DNA of 5,416 bases from positions 1 through 5,416 of the forward strand of contig JACMOG010000246.1 of NCBI GenBank assembly GCA_014378125.1, in the 5' to 3' direction. This document shows positions 1 through 4,983 of this stretch, piece after piece. The first letter of the stretch is position 1. The number at the start of each line of letters is the position of its first letter. Source of the stretch: Vitreoscilla sp. (GTDB lineage Bacteria; Pseudomonadota; Gammaproteobacteria; Burkholderiales; Burkholderiaceae). Position numbers and translations under genes: made by a program. The notes beneath the pieces were generated by a model. The model did not search any database. It saw only the letters and a list, made by a program, of their open reading frames with translations, and was not told the DNA's origin.

Positions 1-730
1 CAGCGCTTCTCCCCTTTTGTGAGAACCATTCGCGGCGGCGACTACCCCCACTGGGGCGAGCGGCCCCGCCCACGCGGCGCAGCCGGCTACGCCGCCCGCG
101 ACGTGCAGCGCCTCGCCCGACGGGCGCGCGCGCACGACTCGCCACTCGTCGGCCCGCTCGTCGAGCAACACCCACCAGGCTCCGCGCGTCGCGTCCGGCG
201 GCGTCGGCACGAGCTCCCGCCGCCGCGCCGCCAGCAGCGCCGGGGGCGCGTCGAGATGCGCCTCCAGCACCGGTCCGCCGTCATGCAGCGCCACGTGTGG
301 CCGTGGTGCAGGCCGGCTTGCACCAGCGCGGCCATCCAGCCCTGCGCCTCGGGCGCCGCCTGGCCGATGGCCGCATGGGCCGACGGTGGCAGGAACGAGG
401 TGTAGACCGGGTGGCGTGGCAGCAGCGCGGCGACGTCGATGCGCCAGCGCACGCCGAAGGGGCGCTGGGCCTGCAGCGGATACTCGGCGTAGAAGTGCGC
501 GCTCAGGCCTTGCCGGAACGGCGACTGGCCGGCGGCGTCGCGCACGCCGGGCAGCTCGGCGATGAGTGGCCCCGCGTGACGCCCGCAGCTGCGATCGCTC
601 GCGCGCGTGAGTGCAGCGACGCGGCCTGCAGCAGCAGGCGCCACGCCAGCGCCTGCTCGGCCAGCGTGAGATGGTCGACGTCGCAGGCGGCGTCCGAGAG
701 TTCCGTGGCGCCGGTGTGGTCGTTGCCCAT
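1..730 (-). pseudogene. Unrecognised protein gene, frameshifted twice, runs off the left edge
   Basis: I do not recognise the family. Reading leftward from the ATG at 730 (MGNDHTGATELSDAACDVDH), the frame carries protein-like sequence to about 570. It resumes one frame over as GPLIAELPGVRDAAGQSPFR and runs to about 295. It then shifts again to VALHDGGPVLEAHLDAPPAL and stays open to base 1. Adding one base in the CCCC run at 570-573 and one near 291-296 joins the three pieces into a protein of roughly 245 residues, still unfinished at the edge. The parts read as one soluble protein with no signal peptide or membrane helix, and the opposite-strand frames look like shadows. GGAG at 741-744 lies 10 bases before the ATG; an in-frame GTG at 757 is an alternative start. 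It may be a true pseudogene or an intact gene with two sequencing indels. I am fairly sure of the strand and the frame changes, and have no basis for a function. Confidence 0.55.
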
Positions 731-740
731 CAGCAGCGTG

Positions 741-806
741 CTCCGGCGATGGAACACCGACCCGCGCGGCCGCGTGTTCTACGCGAGCGTGAACCTGTCG
801 TTCTGA
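741..806 (+). pseudogene. Remnant C-terminus of an outer-membrane beta-barrel protein, probably a TonB-dependent receptor
   Basis: The plus-strand frame ending at the TGA 804-806 reads WNTDPRGRVFYASVNLSF. This has the features of the last strand of an outer-membrane barrel: a terminal Phe, hydrophobic residues alternating back from it (F, L, V, A, F at -1, -3, -5, -7, -9), and a preceding GR turn as in the ends of TonB-dependent receptors. That terminal strand is what the BAM machinery recognises in the family. Upstream of about 741 the same frame becomes the antisense of the minus-strand gene that starts at 730, so the rest of the receptor is absent. If real, this is a stub left by a deletion or rearrangement. 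The match is short and could be chance. Confidence 0.42.
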
Positions 807-921
807 GCCTGCCCACGTGGGCCTGCGCCGTCGAGAGCGCGGGAATTTGTCCTACGCCCCGAACTGACCCTGGCCGACACCGCGCGACCCGCTCCGGTGG
901 GAAAGTAGACCCAGGCCGAAA

Positions 922-957
922 GACATCGGACGCATAACTCGAACAACATCCGATGTC
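922..957. promoter_or_regulatory. Perfect 9-bp inverted repeat upstream of csbD
   Basis: The arms GACATCGGA (922-930) and TCCGATGTC (949-957) are exact reverse complements separated by 18 bases. The repeat ends 33 bases before the csbD start codon, where a promoter, operator or 5'-leader hairpin would sit. The spacer contains CATAAC, a poor match to a -10 element, and I see no good -35. A dimeric regulator site or an RNA stem are both possible; nothing visible decides between them. The rest of the 807-990 spacer shows a 12-bp palindrome around CACGTG (811-822) and no other gene. Confidence 0.4.
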
Positions 958-990
958 CACCGGCCCCCTACAACCCCACAGGAGCTCAAC

Positions 991-1185
991 ATGAACCAGG
1001 ATCAAGTCAACGGCCGCGCCGAAACCATCAAGGGCAACGTGAAGGAAGCCGCCGGCAAGCTGGTGGGCAACGAACGCCTCACCACCGAAGGCCAGGCCGA
1101 CCAGGCCGCCGGCAAGGTGCAGTCGACCGTCGGTGACGTGAAGAACGACGTCGGCAGCGCCATCAAGAAGGCGATCGACCGCTGA
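991..1185 (+). CDS. CsbD-family stress-response protein
   Basis: This is a 64-residue, highly charged, Ala/Gly/Lys-rich protein without Cys, signal peptide or membrane segment. The order of motifs is that of the CsbD family: an N-terminal NQDQVNGRAETIKGNVKEAA block, then GKLVGNERLTTEGQADQAAGK, then a helical tail ending VGSAIKKAIDR. The length is typical. CsbD proteins are small, abundant cytoplasmic proteins induced by general stress (the sigma-B regulon in Bacillus, YjbJ in E. coli); their molecular role is unknown. The start is well supported: GGAG at 981-984 lies six bases before the ATG. It appears monocistronic, with the inverted repeat 922-957 upstream and a long hairpin downstream at 1276-1326. 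The family call is firm and the biological role here is open. Confidence 0.93.
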   Translation: MNQDQVNGRAETIKGNVKEAAGKLVGNERLTTEGQADQAAGKVQSTVGDVKNDVGSAIKKAIDR

Positions 1186-1275
1186 GACAGGCCCGACGGC
1201 ATTCGCGCCCCAGCGTGGCGCGGCCCTCTACAGACCGGTTCACGCGATCGATTCGTCGGTCGCATCAACGTCAAG

Positions 1276-1326
1276 ACGGACGACGACGCCCGGACATCCA
1301 GTGCATGTCCGGGCGTCGTCGTTCGT
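1276..1326. terminator. Long hairpin between convergent genes, probable bidirectional terminator
   Basis: Positions 1280-1297 pair perfectly with 1305-1322 (18 bp, core GCCCGGACAT) around a 7-base loop. The stem extends through a G·T pair to 1276/1326, about 22 bp in all. It lies between the stop codons of csbD (1185) and the converging metallochaperone gene (1336), the usual place for a shared terminator. Neither side has a T-run, so it is not a textbook intrinsic terminator. It may instead stabilise 3' ends or block converging polymerases. Confidence 0.6.
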
Positions 1327-1335
1327 GGGCGCGAT

Positions 1336-1557
1336 TCACAGGTTGTCCGACGATTCGAGTCCGACGGGCAGCGGATCGTAGCCGGCGTCCACCAGGGCCT
1401 GCTGCAACACGAAACGGTCGAGTTCCGAACGCACGTGCACGCGCCTGGTTCCGAGGTCGACATCGACGCCCGCGGCGGGATCGAGCGCGTGGATGGCGGT
1501 GGTGACGGCGTTCACGCAGTGGGCGCAGCTCATTCCTTCGACGTGGAAGTCGGGCAT
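1336..1557 (-). CDS. copZ: CopZ-like heavy-metal-associated (HMA) domain protein, copper chaperone
   Basis: This 73-residue protein is a single HMA domain. The metal site GMSCAHC occupies residues 8-14, with Cys11 and Cys14 as the expected Cu+ ligands in the MxCxxC loop. It is followed by the VNAVTTAIHALDPAAGVDVD helix-strand unit and ends in a typical HMA close, LQQALVDAGYDPLPV. Proteins of this kind carry Cu+ in the cytoplasm and pass it to the HMA domains or entry site of CopA-type ATPases. The start is supported by AGGAG (complement of 1564-1568) six bases before the ATG; the longer open frame upstream is rejected because it does not look like HMA. It is divergent from a CopA-type gene, the expected partner, but that gene is truncated here. 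A Hg or Zn role is possible, since HMA domains overlap, but MSCAHC next to a Cu-type ATPase favours copper. No CueR-type dyad is visible upstream. Confidence 0.9.
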   Translation of the reverse strand: MPDFHVEGMSCAHCVNAVTTAIHALDPAAGVDVDLGTRRVHVRSELDRFVLQQALVDAGYDPLPVGLESSDNL

Positions 1558-1664
1558 GGGGATCTCCTGGAGGGCAATGCGGCAGTGTCGCGCGCCTCGA
1601 TGATGCCGGTCCGCGAGCGTGCCGGCGGCCCCAGGCGGCGCGCGGGTTTGACGTGGCGCAACTC

Positions 1665-1784
1665 GTCCCCAGATGTCCCTTTGCGTGGGGCTTTTCCATT
1701 CTGCGCAGATCGTTACAGCCAGAGCGTCGACACTGTCGGCATCCTGCGTTTCAATGGCCTCGAAGATGTCCAGCTCGCCGTCCG
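1665..1784 (-). other. Unexplained segment between the metallochaperone and CopA homology, with a coding-like minus frame
   Basis: This stretch separates the metallochaperone promoter side from the point where CopA homology begins. It is somewhat less GC-rich than its neighbours (about 58% by hand count for 1681-1740). On the minus strand it reads [20 protein letters not shown] followed by [20 protein letters not shown], an acidic helical-looking sequence more protein-like than the other five frames. I do not recognise it with confidence. The [11 protein letters not shown] part faintly recalls the last helices of GntR-family FCD domains, but the match is too short to claim. It may be a fragment of another gene brought in at a deletion junction. 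There is no clear start or stop of its own. Confidence 0.3.
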
Positions 1785-3061
1785 TCACCGCGCTGGCCAC
1801 GTTTCTGGGCTGGGGACTGTCCACGGGCCACTGGCAACGCGCCGTGCTCGATGCCGTGGCCGTGCTGGTCATCGCCTATCCGTGCGCGCTCGGCCTGGCC
1901 ACGCCGACCGCGCTGATGGTGGGCACCGGCGTGGCCGGGCGCCACGGCATCCTCATCAAGGACGCCGAGGCGCTGGAGATCGCGCATGACGTGTCCGTGG
2001 TGGCGTTCGACAAGACCGGCACGCTCACCGAAGGCCGACCGATGCTGGTGGCCTGCGTGGCCGTCGACGGCCACGCCGCGCGGCTGCTGGCGCTCACGGC
2101 CGCGGTGCAGTCGGGCAGCACGCACCCGCTCGCCCGCGCCGTGCTCGTCATGGCGCGCAGCACCCGCGCGCGCGTCCCGCCCGCCAGCGCGCAACGCGCG
2201 GTGCCCGGCAAGGGCGTGGCCGCGCACGTGAGTCCGCCCGCCGACCCGCGCACCACCGCCGAGGCGCGCCTGGCCGAGGCCATCACCGCCAGCGTCATCA
2301 TGAGCGCGCGCCAGAGCGCCGGGCTGTCGCCGGGCACCGGCCTGGCCCCCGAGGGGGACGGCGAGCTGGAGCCGCTGTCGGACCGCGCCACCGAGCTGCA
2401 GGCGCTGGGGCGCACGATCTCGTGGCTGGCCGATGTCTCCGGCGACGCGCCGAAATTGCTGGGCCTCGTGGCCTTTGGCGACCGCCTGCGCGACGGCGCG
2501 ATCGAGGCCGTGCAGCAACTGCAGGCCGACCGCGTGCGCACGGTGATGATCAGCGGCGACGGCCGCGCCAGCGCCGAGGGCGTGGCGCACCTGCTGGGCA
2601 TCGAGGAGGTGCACGCCGAGGTGCTGCCGGGCGAGAAGGCGTCACTGGCGGCGTCGCTGCGTTCGCTGGCCGGCGCCGCGCACGGTCGCCACCATCGGCC
2701 CATCCGCGTGGCGATGGTGGGCGATGGCCTCAACGACGCGCCGGCGCTGGCCGCCGCCGACGCGGGCATCGCCATAGCCTCGGGCACCGACGTGGCCATG
2801 CAGGCCGCCGGCATCACGCTGATGCGTCCCGATCCGCGCCTGGTGGCGGACGCGCTCGACATCTCGCGCCGCTGCGTGGCCAAGATCCGCCAGAACCTGT
2901 TCTGGGCCTTCGCCTACAACGTGGCCGGCATCGGCCTGGCCGCGGCCGGCCTGCTCAGCCCGATGGTGGCGGGCGCGGCGATGGCGTTCAGCAGCGTGAG
3001 CGTGGTCACCAACGCGTTGACGCTGCGGCGCTGGAAGGCCACGCCGTCGCGGCGCGCCTGA
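1673..3061 (+). pseudogene. copA: 5'-truncated CopA-type Cu+-transporting P1B ATPase with YPC instead of CPC
   Basis: The open frame encodes 462 residues; CopA proteins are usually about 740-800. Homology begins near residue 38 ([11 protein letters not shown], around 1784); the preceding residues are not CopA-like. Present are helix 6, the phosphorylation site DKTGT (Asp113), an N-domain with the HP motif THPLA (His151), the P-domain (MISGD, then GDGLNDAP with Asp351 and Asp355), and the last two helices with the Cu+-ATPase signatures FAYN (about 413-416) and [13 protein letters not shown]. Missing are the HMA domains, about the first four to five helices and the A-domain TGE loop. The helix-6 metal motif, normally CPC, is Tyr69-Pro-Cys71. 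Without the A-domain and entry helices it cannot complete the transport cycle, so I call it a remnant. The intact 3' frame suggests recent truncation or a chimeric sequence. Possible starts are ATG 1673, 1754 and 1766, none with a strong ribosome site. It converges on the thioredoxin-like gene with 6 bases between stops. Confidence 0.85.
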
Positions 3062-3067
3062 TCCCGC

Positions 3068-3529
3068 TCAGGGCTGACGCGTGGCGGCCTCGGCCTTGGT
3101 GAAGAAATCGTAGATGCCGTCGTCGCTCATGCTGCGCGCGTCGGCCAGCTCACCGGCCTTGGTGATGAACAGGATCCGGTTGTCGGGCGACACGATCACG
3201 GCCGACGGGATGCCCTTCTTCGTGGCTTCGCCGTAGGCGGTGCTCACGTCGACGTTGTGGTCGAAGTGGCCGACGTCCACCTTCACCACCTTGAACTTGC
3301 CCATCAGTTCGGCGTTGCGGCCGGTCTTGAGCGCATCGTCGAGCGCGCGGCAGTCGGGACACCAGTTCGCGCCGAAGATCAGCAGCACCGGCTCCTTGGC
3401 CGCGGCCGCGTCGTGCAGCGCGGTGGCGATCTGCGCCTTGGCGTCTGCGGTTTCGTCGTAAGGACGGCCGGCGCCGCCGGCCAGCGTGGTGGCGAGCGCG
3501 AACGCGAGGGGCAGGAGGAATTTCTTCAT
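3068..3529 (-). CDS. Exported thioredoxin-family protein
   Basis: This 153-residue protein has an N-terminal signal peptide (MKKFLLPLAFALATTLAGGA, with Lys2-Lys3 and a hydrophobic core) and then a thioredoxin fold. The active site is Trp56-Cys57-Pro-Asp-Cys60 (GANWCPDC) after the strand EPVLLIFGA. The cis-proline is Pro108 in GIPSAVIV, and the C-terminal helix is DGIYDFFTKAEAA. This matches periplasmic thioredoxin-like proteins of the Thioredoxin_7/DsbD-gamma type, which reduce or exchange disulfides in exported proteins. CPDC rather than CGPC suggests a redox potential and partner unlike housekeeping thioredoxin; the substrate is unknown. The ATG at 3527-3529 is chosen because it gives the complete signal peptide; only a weak GGCGG precedes it. 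It follows the small exported peptide gene on the same strand across a terminator, so it may be a read-through member of that transcript. Fold and export are firm and the role is not. Confidence 0.88.
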   Translation of the reverse strand: MKKFLLPLAFALATTLAGGAGRPYDETADAKAQIATALHDAAAAKEPVLLIFGANWCPDCRALDDALKTGRNAELMGKFKVVKVDVGHFDHNVDVSTAYGEATKKGIPSAVIVSPDNRILFITKAGELADARSMSDDGIYDFFTKAEAATRQP

Positions 3530-3550
3530 GCCGCCATCATGCCCGGAATG

Positions 3551-3576
3551 AAAAAAGCCCCGCCGAGGCGGGGCTT
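3551..3576 (-). terminator. Rho-independent terminator after the small exported-peptide gene
   Basis: Read on the minus strand, AAGCCCCGCC pairs perfectly with GGCGGGGCTT (3576 down to 3555), with a tight loop around TC, and runs into six T residues (A-run 3551-3556 on the plus strand). This is a textbook intrinsic terminator. It begins 17 bases after the stop codon at 3594-3596 and ends only about 21 bases before the start of the thioredoxin-like gene at 3529. Confidence 0.85.
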
Positions 3577-3593
3577 GCCAGGAGCGGTGGCGT

Positions 3594-3785
3594 TCAGGCG
3601 TTGGCGCGGTGGCCGACCACGGTCACGAACTGGACGGCGACGTGCGCCTGGCCGTAGGGGGCCATGGCCAGGGTGTCCGCGGCCGCGTACTGGCTCGACG
3701 CGATGCCGTTCATGCCGGCGACGACGCCCAGGGTCATGAGGGCGGACAGGGCGAGGGCGGCGAACTGGGCGGTGGACTTGGTCAT
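3594..3785 (-). CDS. Small exported peptide of unknown function
   Basis: The product is 63 residues. MTKSTAQFAALALSALMTLG forms the start of an apparent signal peptide or membrane anchor: one Lys followed by an Ala/Leu-rich hydrophobic run to about residue 24. The mature part is about 35-40 residues, ending in VAVQFVTVVGHRANA. It has no Cys, so it is neither a lipoprotein nor a disulfide peptide. Similar short peptides with a conserved VxxVTVxGxR-like tail are, to my recollection, common in Burkholderiales as uncharacterised genes; I cannot verify that here. The start is well supported by AGGAG (complement of 3792-3796) six bases before the ATG. A strong terminator follows at 3551-3576. It lies 146 bases downstream of the LysR gene on the same strand, enough for its own promoter, though I see no clear -35/-10. 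Coding status is likely and function unknown. Confidence 0.75.
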   Translation of the reverse strand: MTKSTAQFAALALSALMTLGVVAGMNGIASSQYAAADTLAMAPYGQAHVAVQFVTVVGHRANA

Positions 3786-3931
3786 GGTGGGCTCCTGGTG
3801 TCTGGGGGTGGGTTCGGAGTCGTTTCGTCGATCCGATGAATGAACTCTAGGAGCGTGCCGGGGCCTCGCAAACCGGGTTGCGACGAGCCGCGCCGACGCC
3901 GGCGCCAGATGCAATTTCGACCGACGAAACG

Positions 3932-4867
3932 TCAGCCGGCCAGCGCCTGCGGCATGAACGCGCGGGCCGAGTTGGCGCGGATCACGTCCAGGAAGCGGCG
4001 CAGCCGCGCCGGGTGGAAGCGCGCCTGCGGGTACACGAGGTACACCGGCAGCGGGGCGGCGCGCCAGCGCGGCGCGATGTGCACCAGCCGGCCGTTGGCC
4101 AGGTCGTCGGCCACCAGCCAGGCCGACGCGATCGCGGCGCCCACGCCGGTGACCGCGGCCGTGCGCAGCGCGTACAGGCTGTCGGTGCTCATGCGCGGTG
4201 CGATGGGCACGCGGGCCTCGCGAGCGTCGTCCAGCGAGGTCAGCGCCAGCTCGTTGCGGTAGTACGGGCGCAGCGCGAGCCAGGGAATCGTGGCCAGGTC
4301 CTCCGGCGACGGCGTCGCCGGCAACCGGGCCGCCAGCTGCGGCGCCGCCACCACGATGCGCGGCACCTCGGCCAGCTTCACGGCGATCACGCCCTGGTCG
4401 TCGATCTGGCCCACCTGGATGGCGCAGTCGATGCCTTCGGCGATGAAGTCGGGGCGCCGGTCGTGCAGCAGCCACTCGACGTTGACGCGCGGAAACCGGG
4501 TCAGGTACTCGGCCAGCGGCGCCACCAGCTGTTGCTGGCCGAACGCGTGCGGCGCGATCACGCGCAGCGTGCCCTCGGGCTCGTCGCCGGCGCCGCGCAG
4601 GTCGGCCTCGAACGCGTGCCAGCTGGCCAGCAGCTCGCGGGCGCGCTCCAGGCAGCGCTGGCCGTCCTCGGTGAGCGTCATCGAATGGGTGGAGCGGCGC
4701 AGCAGCCGCACGCCCAGCGAGCGTTCCAACGCCTGCAGGCGGCGACTCACGGTGGGCTGGGTGGTGCCCAGTTGCGCGGCGGCGGCCGACAGCGTTCCCG
4801 CGTCGACGATGCGCACGAAGGTCTCCATCAGGTCGAATCGGTCGGCGGAGGTGGCGGGCTTGCTCAT
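3932..4867 (-). CDS. LysR-family transcriptional regulator
   Basis: This 311-residue protein is of usual LysR length. The N-terminal winged helix-turn-helix covers about residues 11-70: FDLMETFVRIVDAGTLSAAA, then AQLGTTQPTVSRRLQALERS as the recognition helix region, then LGVRLLRRSTHSMTLTEDG. A linker helix follows to about residue 90. The effector-binding domain starts at GTLRVIAPHAFG (about 99-110) and resembles the CrgA/DmlR-type LysR group, ending LRRFLDVIRANSARAFMP. Such regulators bind DNA as tetramers and switch target genes on binding a small ligand. The target is probably the divergent MFS transporter, 116 bases away, with negative autoregulation as is usual for the family. The ATG at 4865-4867 is chosen because family homology begins just after it; the upstream extension to 4993 would run into the transporter start and is not LysR-like. 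No ribosome site precedes this ATG. The ligand cannot be inferred. Confidence 0.94.
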   Translation of the reverse strand: MSKPATSADRFDLMETFVRIVDAGTLSAAAAQLGTTQPTVSRRLQALERSLGVRLLRRSTHSMTLTEDGQRCLERARELLASWHAFEADLRGAGDEPEGTLRVIAPHAFGQQQLVAPLAEYLTRFPRVNVEWLLHDRRPDFIAEGIDCAIQVGQIDDQGVIAVKLAEVPRIVVAAPQLAARLPATPSPEDLATIPWLALRPYYRNELALTSLDDAREARVPIAPRMSTDSLYALRTAAVTGVGAAIASAWLVADDLANGRLVHIAPRWRAAPLPVYLVYPQARFHPARLRRFLDVIRANSARAFMPQALAG

Positions 4868-4983
4868 GCGCCAAGCGTATAGCAATTGTTCGCTTGACGG
4901 GCCTACCCGGCACGACATCCGCTCGCCACAATCTCGCCATCGCCTGGCAATCCGGGCCCACCCGCCTGTCCAACATTCACGCC
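4868..4983. promoter_or_regulatory. Divergent LysR/MFS control region
   Basis: This 116-base spacer separates the start codons of the LysR and transporter genes and should hold both promoters and the LysR operator. On the minus strand TGCTATACG (complement of 4876-4884) resembles an extended -10 for the regulator, placing the transcript start only a few bases from its ATG. The stretch 4883-4896 begins CAA and ends TTG (CAA-N8-TTG) and overlaps TTGACG at 4894-4899; it is a candidate LysR half-dyad. No good -10 is found for the transporter, and neither gene has a Shine-Dalgarno sequence. Confidence 0.4.

Noticed and set aside
811..822. GCCCACGTGGGC as a terminator after the receptor stub
   Set aside because: A loopless 12-bp palindrome with no T-run cannot form a normal intrinsic terminator; at most it is a protein-binding site.
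841..865. GGAATTT as a possible ECF-sigma -35 upstream of csbD
   Set aside because: No matching -10 at the expected spacing and it lies about 145 bases from the start codon.
1336..1872. Extended 178-residue version of the metallochaperone
   Set aside because: Residues before the ATG at 1557 are not HMA-like, and a good ribosome site sits just before that ATG.
1751..2883. Long minus-strand open frames (287 and 335 codons) opposite the CopA region
   Set aside because: They are Arg/Ala/Gly/Ser-rich antisense frames produced by high GC at third positions; the plus strand has unmistakable P-type ATPase motifs.
3878..4882. 334-codon plus-strand frame opposite the LysR gene
   Set aside because: Low-complexity Arg/Gln/Gly/Val composition and no family features; the minus strand encodes a complete LysR protein.
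3594..4976. 460-codon minus frame spanning LysR and the small exported peptide as one protein
   Set aside because: Its first three quarters are out of frame with LysR and Arg-rich; only the last 63 codons, with their own ribosome site and signal peptide, look real.
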